Source: Methanobacterium sp. (GTDB taxonomy: Archaea > Methanobacteriota > Methanobacteria > Methanobacteriales > Methanobacteriaceae). Taken from it: a stretch of DNA of 51,413 bases. Made by a program: the position numbers and the translations under genes. The stretch lies in NCBI GenBank assembly GCA_020854975.1, contig JAHKLQ010000055.1:1-51413 (forward strand), read 5' to 3'. Shown here one piece after another: positions 26,753 through 39,893 of this stretch (position 1 is its first letter; every line of letters starts with the position of its first letter). A model generated the notes under the pieces. It was not told the DNA's origin and searched no databases. It saw only the letters and a list, made by a program, of their open reading frames with translations.

Positions 26753-27904
26753 TTATTTTTCATATTTTCCAAAAAATTCATCCCATTTTTCCTTTCCAAA
26801 GATGCTTATAAACTTTTTCTTATCCTCAGATGAATACTGGAAGGCTTCCGGTCTTTTATATCTTTTTTCAGCGTGGATAACTTCAGCTTCCTGTATTAAC
26901 TCAGGGTCTGGCTTATTAAATGGCACACAATAAGGGTATGTCTTTTTCATAAGATCCAGTGCTTCGTCGGAGTACCAGACACGATTTGCTTCATATTCAT
27001 TCAGAAAGGTTTCATGGTTGAATATATCCTTCCAGCCCATTTGGAAGTATTCCTGGAATATTTTCTCCCTGACCTTGAAAATTCCAGGATTACAGTCCTG
27101 GGTACGCTTAATGTTACGCATGGTATAAACTTTACCTCTTCTATCTGCCCAGCGTTCATCATAAGGTGCGAAACTACAGAAAGAGTCCAGCCAGTCATGT
27201 ACATTGTCAAGCATCTTATCCCATAATCGTATGACCAGGTTCCAGTGATTAATACGTGGTGCATACTGCCAATCGATTTTTTGTCTTTCCAGTCCAAATT
27301 CAAAGCTATCTGCCACCTTAAATGGTGAACGGGATGCCAGTTTATCATGGACTTTCAGGATCTTCTCACACTTTTCCATTTCCAGTGGCAGGTGCATGAA
27401 TTCAGCAAAGGTTTTATCAGAGATTAGGGCTTCCCTTAAAACCACGTCCCCCTCCATGGCCTTGTAAAGTCCTTTTTCCTCTGCAATTCTTAAAAATACA
27501 GGATAGGATACTCCTGATCTTCCAAGTTCAATCAAGTCTTCCAGGGGTGTTTTAAGGAGTTCATAATTAGGATGGTCCTCTAAAGTTTTGATGGTATTTT
27601 CATAGGCTTCCAATGTTTTTTCCAGGAGTAGTTCATCTCCGCCACCTGTAGAATATTCTTCTTTAACCATATTTGACATGGTTTCTGAATAGGCATTGCT
27701 AAACTCTATGAACAGGTTCTCGGTGGTGAGTTTTGCTGTGAAAGCAACAATATCATCAGTTTCCTGAGCCAATCGTTCCATTCTGCTTAAAGCATTGGCC
27801 ATGGCTTGGAATGATTCACTTTCTACTCCTTTCTCTTCCATCTCACGATACATGTTGCGGTAGGTATCCAGGATAGCATCCGCCATTGCTTTATCCACAG
27901 GCAT
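26753..27904 (-). CDS. Protein of unknown function, downstream partner of the gene at 27907
   Basis: A 383-aa soluble, mainly helical protein with no domain I can name. It has no membrane segment or metal-binding cysteine cluster. Notable parts are an acidic helical N-terminal 120 residues and a central region with conserved-looking polar and aromatic residues ([20 protein letters not shown], then [17 protein letters not shown]). The ATG is 2 bp after the stop of the preceding gene, and its AGGGGGATC ribosome-binding site overlaps that stop, so the pair is translationally coupled. This strongly suggests two subunits of one complex. Confidence 0.8.
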   Translation of the reverse strand: MPVDKAMADAILDTYRNMYREMEEKGVESESFQAMANALSRMERLAQETDDIVAFTAKLTTENLFIEFSNAYSETMSNMVKEEYSTGGGDELLLEKTLEAYENTIKTLEDHPNYELLKTPLEDLIELGRSGVSYPVFLRIAEEKGLYKAMEGDVVLREALISDKTFAEFMHLPLEMEKCEKILKVHDKLASRSPFKVADSFEFGLERQKIDWQYAPRINHWNLVIRLWDKMLDNVHDWLDSFCSFAPYDERWADRRGKVYTMRNIKRTQDCNPGIFKVREKIFQEYFQMGWKDIFNHETFLNEYEANRVWYSDEALDLMKKTYPYCVPFNKPDPELIQEAEVIHAEKRYKRPEAFQYSSEDKKKFISIFGKEKWDEFFGKYEK

Positions 27905-27906
27905 GC

Positions 27907-28575
27907 CTAGATCCCCCTGTAAATTTTGAACTGTTCTATTCTCTTTTTTAGGACTTCATCAGGTATGGGGATTAGTCTCCGGTGCCTTTCCTCCCATATA
28001 AGGTCAAAGTTGTACTGCCACTCCGGATCCCATTTATGGACATTGGGAATTACTGATTCATTCCAATCTTCACGACCCATAGTGATAAGTTCCTGGGGAT
28101 AGTCCTGGTTGATCTCCTGTTTCCATTCATCTGGGACCTCTGCAGACTGGAAAACTTCTATTTCCTCTAAACTTAATAGATCATAATATATCTCTTCTGT
28201 GAAAAGATCCAGGGCGATCTCATTACTTACTTCACCTTCAATTTCAGAAACAGTATTGGTCAGTTCTAGATCAGTTTTTAGTGTATCAATAACATCAAGA
28301 ATTCGTAATGGAGCATGTAAACGTATTTCTTCTTTTAATTCCTGGTATAATTTTTTTCGGGCGGTTTCCTGGTCTTTCACCAGAGCTATGGCATTCTCGA
28401 CAGCCAGATTTCCATCTTCCACCTTACGGCCAAACTCATCAAGGTTGTCTGAATTTGCTATGGCCTCACATAACTCTTTTTCAGACTGGTATGAGTGAGG
28501 ATAAAGGGAGTTATTTTCATATTTTTTTAATCTGGCCTGATAATATTCCATGTATTCTTGATGTCGTTTTTCCAA
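27907..28575 (-). CDS. Protein of unknown function, upstream partner of the gene at 26753, TTG start
   Basis: A protein of about 222 aa, helical and acidic, not recognised. The start TTG at 28575 was chosen because GGAGG lies exactly 7 nt upstream; the ATG at 28614 lies before that site and would make it internal. Visible segments are [19 protein letters not shown] at the N terminus and [20 protein letters not shown] near the C terminus. It shares its Trp/Glu-rich style with the next gene. Downstream coupling to 26753 and the nearby DUF6282 and fumarase beta genes hint at a metabolic enzyme, but no reaction can be named. Confidence 0.78.
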   Translation of the reverse strand: MEKRHQEYMEYYQARLKKYENNSLYPHSYQSEKELCEAIANSDNLDEFGRKVEDGNLAVENAIALVKDQETARKKLYQELKEEIRLHAPLRILDVIDTLKTDLELTNTVSEIEGEVSNEIALDLFTEEIYYDLLSLEEIEVFQSAEVPDEWKQEINQDYPQELITMGREDWNESVIPNVHKWDPEWQYNFDLIWEERHRRLIPIPDEVLKKRIEQFKIYRGI

Positions 28576-28708
28576 TTTAACTCCTCCCAAGTTGTTTAAT
28601 CTATTTTTTCCCAAAAATAAGAGTTTTTTTCTTCCTAAAATAGGATTTTCCTGAATCTTGTTATATAAAGTTCCCCTATACTCATCGGAATTTCCTATAA
28701 ATTAAAGA

Positions 28709-29491
28709 TTAGAATAATAGTTTCTCTGGATTGTGTTTACACATAATGGTTATTTCCCTCCAGGAAATACCTTCTTTTATCATGTTTTCAATCATGAGCA
28801 GCATGCCCCTTACTGGACTGGGATTATGTTTCTGTCCAAAATCTGTGGCCAATATACATCTTTGAGCTCCTACCTCTTTAATTGCATCAGCCATAATGGT
28901 AGGATTCAGTTTATCATGTTGAGGCATGGTGGCCACCCAACAGTGCTCCAGGTAAGCTTGACGAGCCATTTCTTTCTGTTCATCCAGGGATGCTCCCACC
29001 ACTCCAGTCAGAGGATGGTTTATCAATACTTTTTCTACCCCTATACTGTGACACTCATCCAGGACCTGAAATATTTCCTGTGGTTTTAAATGGCCTGTGG
29101 CCAGAACGAGATTATACTTTTTTATCAGATGCAATATATCCTGCAGAGGTTCTTGCTCTATTTTAATATCCTGATGGTGGATGGTGGGAAGCCAAATAAT
29201 TTTAGCACCTAATAAAGCAGCACTTCGAACTGCCTCTGGATTTAAACCTCCCACAGTCTGGTTGAGTGTGATCCCACCAAACACTGAAAACCCAGTTAAT
29301 CTATGGGCGATGTATGCCCTGCCAGCAGTGGATTCTGTATGGGATTTCAAGACAATAGCTCTCATTCCCTTCTCTTTAGCCTCCAGGGCTGCTTCATAAT
29401 CATCCAGAAGCCTTGGTTTTATATCCGGACTGGTGTGAATGTGAGTGTCCAGAAAACCATGTAGGATTTCTTCAGGATCCATGTTATTCAT
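28709..29491 (-). CDS. DUF6282 family metal-dependent hydrolase-like protein
   Basis: A 260-aa TIM-barrel protein of the amidohydrolase type, corresponding to DUF6282. Metal-ligand motifs are in place: DTHIHTSPD near residue 15, ATGHL, LINHPL, and ATDFGQ near the C terminus. Such proteins are expected to hydrolyse amide, ester or lactone bonds, but no substrate is established for the family. AGGAGG is present upstream of the ATG. It is encoded between fumarase beta and the unknown pair on the same strand and may share a transcript with them. Confidence 0.82.
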   Translation of the reverse strand: MNNMDPEEILHGFLDTHIHTSPDIKPRLLDDYEAALEAKEKGMRAIVLKSHTESTAGRAYIAHRLTGFSVFGGITLNQTVGGLNPEAVRSAALLGAKIIWLPTIHHQDIKIEQEPLQDILHLIKKYNLVLATGHLKPQEIFQVLDECHSIGVEKVLINHPLTGVVGASLDEQKEMARQAYLEHCWVATMPQHDKLNPTIMADAIKEVGAQRCILATDFGQKHNPSPVRGMLLMIENMIKEGISWREITIMCKHNPEKLLF

Positions 29492-29572
29492 TAATCCCCT
29501 TCCTCCTAATTTTTATGCATTTCCTTTAGGATCTATCCATTATAATCATCTATTTTTAGGATTCACCCCATT

Positions 29573-30118
29573 TTAGGATTTATTTCTTTGCCGTACCTCT
29601 TCATAGAGATCGCCCCCTTCAGAATCCATAGCTACAATTAAAGGTCCGAAGTCTTTGACTTCCAGTTCCCAGATAGCTTCAGGAACCCCTAAGTCCAGCC
29701 AGTGCACATTTTTTATCTTTTCCACGGAACTGACATAGAGCGCAGCACAACCACCTACTGCTGCCAGGAAAACTGCTTTATTTCTTTTTAAAGCATCTGA
29801 AGTGTGTTCATCCATTCCTCCTTTTCCAATGATGGCTAGAGCTCCCTGATCCAGTATTTCTGTCTGGTAAGGGTTCATACGGGTGCTGGTTGTAGGTCCC
29901 ACCGCTACCATTTGATAATTATCATCCTGTTTTCTTATTATGGGTCCAGCGTGGAATATCACCGCTCCCTCCAGATTGACCGGTGCCCCTTTCTCAATTA
30001 TGCGTTTGTGAGCACTGTCCCGGGCAGTGTAAATGGTTCCTGAGATATAAACCGAATCTTTAATTCTTAATTTTTCAGTGTCTTCTTTAGTAAGGGGTGT
30101 TTGGAGATTAACTATCAT
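29573..30118 (-). CDS. Fumarate hydratase (class I) beta subunit / C-terminal domain
   Basis: A 181-aa protein matching the beta (C-terminal) half of iron-sulfur class I fumarases and tartrate dehydratases. Hallmarks are [14 protein letters not shown] near residue 30, [22 protein letters not shown] and GGCAALY. In methanogens the two subunits together convert fumarate to malate or back in the incomplete reductive TCA route. The alpha subunit, which holds most cluster cysteines, is not in this window. The start at 30118 is used because AAGGTG stands 5 nt before it; GTG at 30133 precedes that site. Confidence 0.9.
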   Translation of the reverse strand: MIVNLQTPLTKEDTEKLRIKDSVYISGTIYTARDSAHKRIIEKGAPVNLEGAVIFHAGPIIRKQDDNYQMVAVGPTTSTRMNPYQTEILDQGALAIIGKGGMDEHTSDALKRNKAVFLAAVGGCAALYVSSVEKIKNVHWLDLGVPEAIWELEVKDFGPLIVAMDSEGGDLYEEVRQRNKS

Positions 30119-30179
30119 TGGTGCACCTTCCACAAGTCTAGATTAATTAATAAAAGTTGGGTTAATTAAAAGAATATAT

Positions 30180-30746
30180 TTATACCCATCCCATCAACAC
30201 GGTCAGGATAAGAATAACAATCAAGATGAATATAATCACTCCTAATAAAATAATAGGGTCAGTTTTTTCATAAAAAGTGATAATCTTATCTGTAAAACTG
30301 GGATTCTTGATTTTTATCTTTTTTTCATTAATTTGAGTCATTAAACGTTCTTGTTCCAAAATAATGTCCAAATATTTCTTTTGACTGTCAAACTCTGATT
30401 TCTGGTCAATAATATCCCAAAAATCCTCTTCTTCTTGCATTTCTTGTATAAATTTATCGTCAATGTCAATGTGGGGGAAAAAATTTTTGAGATTTTCTCT
30501 CCTTTCTAGCATGGCGGTTTCAAACTGGTCCAAAACTTCTTTGTTCTGATTAAGGTTATAAATCTTCAAATCAAGTGCTTTTTTTGTTTTAACTAATTCT
30601 AAAGGGTTTCCACACTCACATTTCTCAAAATCACGGTGAGATTCACTTTCTTTAAGTTTATAATAACCCCCACAGTGATTACAAAAGAGATAACCCTTAC
30701 TCTTCGAAAAAACAGATTTAGAGAATTTATCTCCCTTTAACGCCAT
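30180..30746 (-). CDS. Zinc-ribbon protein with coiled coil and C-terminal membrane anchor
   Basis: A 188-aa protein of unknown function. The N terminus has a zinc ribbon (CNHC and CECG, residues about 22-46), the middle is a charged coiled coil (about 60-150), and the C terminus is a single hydrophobic helix ([20 protein letters not shown]), so it is tail-anchored with the bulk in the cytoplasm. It may bring a nucleic-acid- or protein-binding ribbon to the membrane. A 15-bp element shared with the hxlR region lies about 75-90 bp upstream of its start. Confidence 0.75.
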   Translation of the reverse strand: MALKGDKFSKSVFSKSKGYLFCNHCGGYYKLKESESHRDFEKCECGNPLELVKTKKALDLKIYNLNQNKEVLDQFETAMLERRENLKNFFPHIDIDDKFIQEMQEEEDFWDIIDQKSEFDSQKKYLDIILEQERLMTQINEKKIKIKNPSFTDKIITFYEKTDPIILLGVIIFILIVILILTVLMGWV

Positions 30747-30819
30747 CTAAACACCTAAAATCTTTGCCTTTACTTTGCAAACTCATTTTCTGGACTAGAA
30801 ATATAAAACATAAATTATG

Positions 30820-30834
30820 GTTTATCTATGGTTT
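30820..30834. promoter_or_regulatory. Second copy of the 15-bp element (reverse orientation)
   Basis: GTTTATCTATGGTTT is the exact reverse complement of the element at 11829-11843. An extra ATGGTTT lies 11 bp to its left, so here too the element is tandem with an 11-bp period. It lies upstream of the zinc-ribbon gene. Confidence 0.35.
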
Positions 30835-30946
30835 CTTATTTTCCAATTATGTCATTATTATATTAATATAGGTTTATTATCTGGTATGATATTAATGATT
30901 TTTAAAAATATAATCCTATCAGTATTCACAGGATAAATAAAAGAAG

Positions 30947-30988
30947 ATCTAGAGTAGGGTTTAAGGAATCTAGAATAGAGTTTAAGAA
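30947..30988. repeat. 21-bp tandem repeat, 2 copies
   Basis: Units 30947-30967 and 30968-30988 differ at three positions, all G versus A. They lie in the long gene-free region. Confidence 0.8.
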
Positions 30989-31000
30989 ATCAATGTTCCA

Positions 31001-31041
31001 CCTAAACTCATCCCCAGTTAAATAACCTAAACTCATCCCCA
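31001..31041. repeat. 16-bp direct repeat with 25-bp period
   Basis: CCTAAACTCATCCCCA occurs at 31001-31016 and 31026-31041. A partial third copy (CCTAAA) follows at about 31042. GC content is higher than in the surrounding DNA. Confidence 0.8.
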
Positions 31042-31822
31042 CCTAAATAGTAATTTAAATGAACACCAATTCCTAGGGAAATTTTTATCCCATGAACAGA
31101 TATCAATGCGTCTATAACCAAGGATACAACTTATAAAAAAAGCTATTATTTATAAAAAGGATCTATAAAAAAAATTCTATCAGTGAAAATTATCATTTAT
31201 ATCTAAAACCAGTGCCTCTGATATTTTGCTATCTTTTCATTGGTCTTTTAACTCCTCTATTAATTAAAGAAGTCCTGTTAAATTTAAGGAAATGTGATAT
31301 ATCGTAGTTTACTGTATAAAGCATGCCAGTACATTACATTACTTTATTTTACATTACAATTAAGTACATGATTTTAGTTTCAGGAGTAGAAAAATTTTCA
31401 AACCAAAATGAAGAAACCGGAATAGTTTTCCATAAAATTATTTTATATATTACCCTGTTTACCTATATTTCATACTTTTGTTATTCCATAATATCTCAGT
31501 AGAAAAAAATCATTAGTATTACTTAATATTAATTTATTATGATTAATGGTTAATCCAAGTCCATAATAGCTGTTGTCAACAGATGACTTCATTAGTTAAA
31601 AATAGAAATTGGTATATAATAACAGAACTGAAATTTAGTTGTGTTCTTAACTATCCACTTGAACCTGATTTTTTAAAGGTTCAAAAAGGAAAATATAAAA
31701 GGAATAATTGTTTAAAGAATTCTCCTAAATCATTAAGAACTACTATAATAAAGATAACAGACTTAATATATTAAGTTCATTATACTGTTATATCTTAATC
31801 TTTATATAACTAGAGGTGCGTT

Positions 31823-33637
31823 ATGTCCGCTGTTGACCATATTACCGATCTTTCCAAGTACATGGTGACCCTACCCCCCAGTAGGATATCCATTTTAACC
31901 ATGACGTTTTTAAGCTTTCTTACCGGTGCTATTGCTGCTTATCTGGAACCTGCAGTATCCTTATTTGACAGCATAGTTTACGGGGGATCTACCGGTTTTT
32001 TAATCTTCGGATTAACTTCCATCATGGATGGGGCTATATCTCAACCGATTATTAATGCCCTGGATGGAAGACACATGAAAATAAAGCAGGCAATGTTCAT
32101 ATCCCTCCTGAACATGGTACTGGTGGCTTTGGTTTATATTGTGGGTAGTTTAGTGTCCACTTTTACTATTTACAACTATGTTATTGATGCAATTATCCTG
32201 GGCTGTGCCCTGGCCTTTGGAGTGCGTACTTTCATCATATGGAGTACCTCCAATATTGGTGCAGTTCGATCCATCCTTATTTCTGCCATTCAACCAGTAC
32301 TCATACTCAGTATGGTGGTGGTTATAGTATCTTTAACCAGTATTGGTACTAACATCGGCCCCTTCAGCATCATAGCCGTGGCACTGAAAGGATTAATAGC
32401 TGCATTGATACTGATGATGGCCATTTACTCATTCATACTGGTTATTGAATCCCCCATCCGTCATAACCTAGGGGTTGGTGGTCTGGAATTATTATCACTG
32501 TTCATTGCACAGTACACTGAAGGATCCCAGGCCATGGAAAAACTTTTCGAAGACATGGGGGAACCCATAGACACCCTGGTAGGTGTGGTAAGTTTTAAGG
32601 GAAAAAATGGTATTAAAGGACTTTTCATATCTCCCTGTGTCCATCCAGGACCAGTTGGAACCATTGGAGGAGGGAACATGCCCACAGTTCTAGCAAAGAG
32701 ATTTGACTCATTTGCCATGGTCAGTCATGGTCCTTCCACCCATGACTTTAACCCGGTTAGTTCCCGGGAGATATGTAAAATCGAAAAAGTAATTAAAAAC
32801 TCCCTGGAGAACATGGAATATTCACCAGTAGCCAGTCCATTCATCCATATTGAACATGAAGATGCCAAACTGAGTGCCCAGTACTTCGGAGATAATCTGT
32901 TACTTTTAGCCACCTTTGCCCCGCTTGGATTTGATGATATTGACTTTGGAGTTGGTTTATCCCTGATTAAAGCAGCTCAGGGCCATACGAAAGCAGATAA
33001 CGTGGTCCTGGTAGACTGTCACAACTCATTTAAGGGAGAATCTGGAAGAGTCCTCCCGGGTAATCCTGAAGTGTTCCAACTCATGGATGCAGTTGAAAAA
33101 CTGGAAAAACCCGAACAATCCGAGTTTAAAATGGGATGTGCCTATGACCCTATTGAAGAATTAGGTAAAAGTAGTGGTATGGGTCAAAGTGGAGTTAAAG
33201 TAATGGTTCTTGATGTACAAGGTCAGAAAACCGCTTATATTCTTCTGGATGCCAACAACATGGTCATCGGTTTCCGGAAGGAGATACTTCAGGCTGTGGA
33301 AAAACTGGATGTGGATCATGCTGAGGTAATGACCACTGATACTCACTTTGTCAACACTCTCTCTGGAGGTCATAACCCCCTGGGAATGAGAGATAGAGAT
33401 GTAATCATTGCAAAAACAGTAGAATGCACTCAAAATGCTTTAAATGATCTGGAACCAGTTATGGTAGGTTCTGAAACCATGAAAATAGCTGGTATAAATA
33501 CCTTGGGACCCACCCATGCCACTGAACTGGTGACCACCATCAGTTCCATTGTTGCAGTAAGCAGGGTGGTGGCTCCTCTGATATTCGTACTGGCTCTGAT
33601 CTTCGTCTTTATCTGGATATTTTACTGGACATTCTAA
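31823..33637 (+). CDS. DUF2070 family membrane protein
   Basis: A 604-aa archaeal protein. About six or seven transmembrane helices fill residues 20-210, a large soluble part spans about 215-575, and a last helix ([20 protein letters not shown]) ends the chain. The soluble part has strongly conserved histidine motifs: [33 protein letters not shown] and [16 protein letters not shown]. These suggest a metal-dependent enzymatic domain on the membrane. The function of DUF2070 is unknown. AGAGGTG precedes the ATG. The gene is isolated by a long upstream spacer. Confidence 0.92.
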   Translation: MSAVDHITDLSKYMVTLPPSRISILTMTFLSFLTGAIAAYLEPAVSLFDSIVYGGSTGFLIFGLTSIMDGAISQPIINALDGRHMKIKQAMFISLLNMVLVALVYIVGSLVSTFTIYNYVIDAIILGCALAFGVRTFIIWSTSNIGAVRSILISAIQPVLILSMVVVIVSLTSIGTNIGPFSIIAVALKGLIAALILMMAIYSFILVIESPIRHNLGVGGLELLSLFIAQYTEGSQAMEKLFEDMGEPIDTLVGVVSFKGKNGIKGLFISPCVHPGPVGTIGGGNMPTVLAKRFDSFAMVSHGPSTHDFNPVSSREICKIEKVIKNSLENMEYSPVASPFIHIEHEDAKLSAQYFGDNLLLLATFAPLGFDDIDFGVGLSLIKAAQGHTKADNVVLVDCHNSFKGESGRVLPGNPEVFQLMDAVEKLEKPEQSEFKMGCAYDPIEELGKSSGMGQSGVKVMVLDVQGQKTAYILLDANNMVIGFRKEILQAVEKLDVDHAEVMTTDTHFVNTLSGGHNPLGMRDRDVIIAKTVECTQNALNDLEPVMVGSETMKIAGINTLGPTHATELVTTISSIVAVSRVVAPLIFVLALIFVFIWIFYWTF

Positions 33638-33810
33638 GTCTAATGAATATTCAATGAAAACCAAATACAAACAGTCCCCCCTTGAAAACTAAATAAAACA
33701 TTGCAAGTAAGTTATCGAAAAATTGATGATAAATTCAGATAGTTAAAAAAATATATTTTAAAGGATAAAAAAAAGAAATGGAATTTTAGGCTTTTAGTAT
33801 GAAATGGGGA

Positions 33811-34089
33811 TTAGTGGTTATATAAAAGGACCCATACCAGTATCCATATAAAGAAAAATGGTAAAATGCCGCTTGTAAACCAGCCTTTTATTCCTCCAAC
33901 TTCTTCCTTGCCAAAAACTCTCTCTGATATCTGACCGCCCAGATATAGGATAACTAAACCTGCCAGTACTGCTAGAGCTTCGTTTTTACCCAGGCCTGAT
34001 ATAGCGCCTGTGGAAAGTAAAAATGATAAATATCCTGCAATTATGGCAAGTACAGCATGTATGCTGGTTAACTTAACTTCGGTTTCCAT
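33811..34089 (-). CDS. Small archaeal membrane protein (possibly DUF5379/EMC6-like)
   Basis: A 92-aa protein with three hydrophobic helices (about 11-31, 34-54 and 70-90) joined by short loops, including [19 protein letters not shown]. Size and topology resemble small archaeal proteins of the DUF5379 group, some of which have been compared to EMC6; I am not certain of this assignment. It is divergent from rqcH with a 60-bp spacer, and a ribosome-binding site (GGAGGAAAAAT) adjoins the ATG. Confidence 0.7.
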   Translation of the reverse strand: METEVKLTSIHAVLAIIAGYLSFLLSTGAISGLGKNEALAVLAGLVILYLGGQISERVFGKEEVGGIKGWFTSGILPFFFIWILVWVLLYNH

Positions 34090-34147
34090 ATTTTTCCTCC
34101 GTTTTACATATTTTAGTTATGAGCATATAATATAGATAAAGGTGTCT

Positions 34148-36168
<2,021 letters not shown>

Positions 36169-36238
36169 AATTCTGGATTTAAAAAAAAACATGAAAGTAA
36201 CAGCTGATTAAATAAATTATAAAATGAAGATTAGGTGG

Positions 36239-36524
<286 letters not shown>

Positions 36525-36541
<17 letters not shown>

Positions 36542-36908
36542 CACTACCACCGAGGCTTGCTACCATGGATAAGAAGTTTGACTTTCTTTTCACTGTTTTC
36601 ATGACATTTGCAGGACCAATGATGGTTATGCCCACGGTTTTCTTCTTGGAAAGGCCGAAAAATGAGCTTTCATCTTTTTCCAGGGTGTAGATGTCTATGC
36701 CCACGAAGTTTTCCACATCGATCTCACGCATGGTGGTTTCAATTAACTCCGCCTCTTCTTCTGGTTCCAATCCACCTTCAATCACCAGAAGTTCGCCTTC
36801 CTTGACCTTTTCCACGATCATGGATATTTTTTCAATGCTACTTTTTGTTTTTAAAGCATCAGATGAGATGAAATCCATTTTAAGGCTGTTGGTTACAGAA
36901 TCATCCAT
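36525..36908 (-). CDS. DUF2073 family protein
   Basis: A 127-aa protein of the archaeal DUF2073 family, always seen beside an Era-like GTPase. [20 protein letters not shown] opens the domain; [26 protein letters not shown] and [17 protein letters not shown] follow. The start at 36908 has AGGAGTGAT just upstream. It begins 11 bp after the GTPase gene and overlaps the Zn-ribbon gene, so the three products are probably made in fixed proportion and act together. The biochemical role is unknown. Confidence 0.85.
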
Positions 36909-36919
36909 GATAATCACTC

Positions 36920-37567
36920 CTAACTGAATTTCTCCACCATGGCCTTGTAAAGTTCATCAGTGTTTTCTCCATGCAGGGCAGAGATACCCACCACCTTGTG
37001 CTGGGGGAACACTGAAAGAATCCTTTCTGGATTGGATTCAGGTAGATCCACCTTGTTGGCTACAATTACGAATGGAATATTACGTGCCTCCAGGTTGCCG
37101 ATTATGGTTATGTTGGCCTGGGTCAGGGGATCCTTGGTTGCATCCACCACTAATAAAACACCAGTCACATCATCTAACCATTTTATAGCTTCAATTATGC
37201 CTTTGGTGGCTTCTTTAGCTCTTTCTTTAGCTTCTTGTTCTGATAGGCCATACTGTAAGAAGTTTTTATAATCAATTTTAGTGGCTATTCCGGGGGTGTC
37301 TATGATGTCGAAGTCCAGTTCCACCCCATCATAGTTGAGGGTTACTCTTTCCTGTCTGTAAACTCTTCTGGTTTCGTGGGGTATCTCTGATACTAGTCCC
37401 AGGGATTTTCCTATCCAATCTTTGGTCATCCTGTTTGCCAGGGTGGTTTTCCCAGAGTTAGGGTGACCATAAAATCCTATTTTGAGTTTTTTATCCTTTC
37501 CAATTAGTTTGTTGAAGATGTCTCTGAAAAATTTTTTTCTGAAAATTCTCTGCATAATATCAACCAT
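36920..37567 (-). CDS. Era-like GTP-binding protein
   Basis: A 215-aa small GTPase. Motifs are in order: G1 GHPNSGKTT (about 35-43), G3 DTPG in [12 protein letters not shown], and G4 NKVD in [11 protein letters not shown] basic amphipathic N terminus ([17 protein letters not shown]) could contact membrane or RNA. It lacks the KH domain of bacterial Era. It leads the GTPase-DUF2073-Zn-ribbon unit. The start ATG at 37567 follows AGTGAT. Its role, perhaps in replication, ribosome or membrane biology, is not established. Confidence 0.88.
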   Translation of the reverse strand: MVDIMQRIFRKKFFRDIFNKLIGKDKKLKIGFYGHPNSGKTTLANRMTKDWIGKSLGLVSEIPHETRRVYRQERVTLNYDGVELDFDIIDTPGIATKIDYKNFLQYGLSEQEAKERAKEATKGIIEAIKWLDDVTGVLLVVDATKDPLTQANITIIGNLEARNIPFVIVANKVDLPESNPERILSVFPQHKVVGISALHGENTDELYKAMVEKFS

Positions 37568-37618
37568 TTAATCACTTTGCAAGCCATGTTTTAATTCTTT
37601 GTACTATGGTGGGTTTTC

Positions 37619-38314
37619 TCATTCCTGGTAAATTTCACCAGGTTTAAGCACTGCTACCCTGGTTTGGATGGATTTTTCAACCATATCCTTGAAGTGGTAG
37701 GGGTCCTGTTCTATCACAGGATAGGTGTTGTAATGCATGGGCATTATGACTTCTGGTTCTATCCACCGGGCAGCTAGGGAAGCTTCCCTGATTCCCATGG
37801 TATAACGATCCCCTATGGGTAATAATGCAATGTGGGGTCTGTAAATATCTTTGATAACCGTTTTCATATCTCCAAAGATTCCAGTATCCCCGGAGTGGTA
37901 GATCCTTCTCTCATTTTCAAGTTCCAGTATGAAACCACAGGAACTTCCTCCTGGCCCTATTTCCTCTATAAAATCCATGTCTGATGAATGGATAGCATTA
38001 ACCATGGTTATTTTTATTCCTTCAATATCAACAGTGCCACCTATGTTCATACCCATGGTTTCCAGTTCCTGTTCAGATAAATAGATGGAATGCTCATGGT
38101 TACATACTATAATGGCATTATTAAGTTCAGCTAGCTTGACTGTATCCCCAAAATGGTCTTTATGGCCATGGGTAACACAGATAATATCAGCCTGGAGGTC
38201 TTCCACATCAACAGGACAGGCCGGATTATCCGTTATAAAGGGGTCAATTAAAATGTTAAGTTCATTGTCTGTGGAGATGGAGAAGGCAGAATGGCCCAGC
38301 CAGCGGATGTTCAT
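37619..38314 (-). CDS. UPF0173 metallo-beta-lactamase-fold hydrolase
   Basis: A 231-aa metal-dependent hydrolase. The MBL signature is [10 protein letters not shown] (near 50), with further ligands in NAIHSS, YHSGDTG and MPMHYNTYP, enough for a dinuclear zinc site. Family and length match UPF0173; the substrate is unknown. The start at 38314 overlaps the stop of the upstream gene as ATGA, preceded by GGAGATC, so translation is coupled to the large membrane protein. The alternative start at 38353 would lie well inside that gene. Confidence 0.88.
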   Translation of the reverse strand: MNIRWLGHSAFSISTDNELNILIDPFITDNPACPVDVEDLQADIICVTHGHKDHFGDTVKLAELNNAIIVCNHEHSIYLSEQELETMGMNIGGTVDIEGIKITMVNAIHSSDMDFIEEIGPGGSSCGFILELENERRIYHSGDTGIFGDMKTVIKDIYRPHIALLPIGDRYTMGIREASLAARWIEPEVIMPMHYNTYPVIEQDPYHFKDMVEKSIQTRVAVLKPGEIYQE

Positions 38315-39717
38315 TGTTTGATCTCCAGATCTATTTCCTTGGAAATGCCCCATGCATCTTCAAACATTCTTTCAATTTCTAAAATAGATTTTTTATCCTT
38401 GTAGATAACTCCCACTTCATAACTTTCATATATAGGGTCCGTGGATATGATAAGACCATTATTTTCATCAGCAACAACCGCTACAGTGTGTACGTGGGGC
38501 ATGGTTTTGATTTGAACATTTTTTTCCTGGAGTAGTTTTATCAGTTCCACTGATGCATCATCATCTAAACTGGCTTCCTGGATGATCATCCGACTGTCAG
38601 TGTCCATGAATTTTTTAAGGATGCTCACATCAATATTACGTACCCAGGGATACATCATCAGTAACTTGTTTTCAGCCGTGCCTATGGTGTCTTTCATGGC
38701 TTCCTGAACATCTTGAGCTTCAAAAGACCATATTATAGATGGTTCAGTTGATTCTGATTTTAATTTATCAATGGTTCCTTTAAAGGAGTCCAGTCGATCA
38801 TCGATTATAGTTTCAATATCCTTGGCATTTTGGATGTAGTTGGCTTTCAGTTTGTCCAACCTGTTTTTAACAAACTGATCATCCCTACCTGAACGTGTCT
38901 GAAGTTCCTTGAGTCTTTCTTTATCAGCAGTTTCCAGCACAGATTTAGGGGCTGGTGGTTTAACTTTTTCTTCTTTCTCTTTTAAGGAACTTGGTTCTGG
39001 GGTTTTTCCAGGTTCTTCTTTTTTAGCAGTAAGTGCAGGTTCTTCCTTTTTAGGGGCAGGCACAGGTTCTTCTTTTTTAGCAGTAGTTGCAGGTGTTTCT
39101 TTCTTTTTGAAGATAGATGGTTTTGTTGCTTCTTCTTTTTTGGTAGGGGTAATTTTTCCAGGTTTTTTATCTTCACTTGCTTTTTTAACTGGAGCTATTT
39201 TACGAGGGGTGATCTTTTCTTTACTAGTGGTATCTGAAGGTGGAGTAGTTGGTTTTGAAGGTGCTTTAGTAGGTTGAACTTGAGGGGTGATTTTTCCTTC
39301 ATCCATTTTTTTTGGTTTAATTGCTTTACCTGGTTTGGCTGCTGTTTCTTTTTTTATGGTGGGTGTGGATGTTTGTGCTGGCCCGAATTTAGGTTGCTCA
39401 CGCACACGTGGTTTGGGTTTAATAACCCGTGGTTTATCTTCAGTGGGTTTTTTATCTTTAGGTGGGATTTTTTTAGGTTTTTTTACGGCCATCCCTCCTG
39501 ATTTAGGTACGGCTGCTTTTTTAGGTCTTGCCATTGGCTTTTTAGATAAATCTATCTTACTACCAAAGAATATTAGCAAAATAAGTCCAAATACTGCTGC
39601 TATTAAACCAACAAAGAAAGCTAAGGGATTGGGTGGAACATTGAAACCTAAGTACATAAAATAAAATCCACCGATAACCAAGAGAGCCCCGAAAACGCTG
39701 ACAATTAAATTGATCAT
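38311..39717 (-). CDS. Membrane-anchored protein with K/P/E-rich linker and PLD-like C-terminal domain
   Basis: A 468-aa protein of unusual layout. Two transmembrane helices (about 4-24 and 32-51) are followed by a 200-residue low-complexity linker (57-258) rich in Lys, Pro, Glu and Thr, with repeats of KKEEP. Then come a charged helical segment (258-325) and a globular domain (about 325-468) whose pattern ([20 protein letters not shown], then [19 protein letters not shown]) resembles the phospholipase D-like sensor fold seen in archaeal TrmB-type regulators. AGGAGGT precedes the ATG. It is coupled to the UPF0173 gene. Function unknown; the domain call is by pattern only. Confidence 0.75.
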   Translation of the reverse strand: MINLIVSVFGALLVIGGFYFMYLGFNVPPNPLAFFVGLIAAVFGLILLIFFGSKIDLSKKPMARPKKAAVPKSGGMAVKKPKKIPPKDKKPTEDKPRVIKPKPRVREQPKFGPAQTSTPTIKKETAAKPGKAIKPKKMDEGKITPQVQPTKAPSKPTTPPSDTTSKEKITPRKIAPVKKASEDKKPGKITPTKKEEATKPSIFKKKETPATTAKKEEPVPAPKKEEPALTAKKEEPGKTPEPSSLKEKEEKVKPPAPKSVLETADKERLKELQTRSGRDDQFVKNRLDKLKANYIQNAKDIETIIDDRLDSFKGTIDKLKSESTEPSIIWSFEAQDVQEAMKDTIGTAENKLLMMYPWVRNIDVSILKKFMDTDSRMIIQEASLDDDASVELIKLLQEKNVQIKTMPHVHTVAVVADENNGLIISTDPIYESYEVGVIYKDKKSILEIERMFEDAWGISKEIDLEIKQ

Positions 39718-39893
39718 CCTCTACCTCCTAATCTTATTATGTTAGGGATTATTTATAAATTTGTTACTTTCATCACACACCAATTATTATCATTCTTTCA
39801 GTTTAGGTCTTAAAAAATTGAATCTCTAAATTAATGTGTTCCCTATCAATTATTAATATTTTCCGGAAACTCCCTAGTATACATTTTAAAAAA

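Larger units (their letters stand above)
30747..31822. other. 1.1-kb AT-rich intergenic region with repeats, no convincing gene
   Basis: This is the longest gene-free stretch in the window, between divergent genes. It contains the 15-bp element (30820-30834), two tandem duplications (30947-30988 and 31001-31041), and the promoter and AGAGGTG site of the rightward gene near its end. A 63-aa lysine-rich ORF at 31583-31774 lacks a good ribosome-binding site and I do not accept it. No tRNA or GC-rich structured RNA was recognised. Confidence 0.5.

Noticed and set aside
31583..31774. A 63-aa lysine-rich ORF in the long gene-free region
   Set aside because: It has no ribosome-binding site, a biased composition typical of random AT-rich frames, and no family resemblance.
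30747..31822. A possible structured RNA gene in the 1.1-kb spacer
   Set aside because: The region is AT-rich throughout and I found no GC-rich paired segments, tRNA-like TPsiC box or known RNA signature. Absence of evidence only.
39287..39664. A 125-aa plus-strand ORF with hydrophobic residues
   Set aside because: It is the complement of the K/P-rich linker of the gene at 38311, and low-complexity codons create the open frame.
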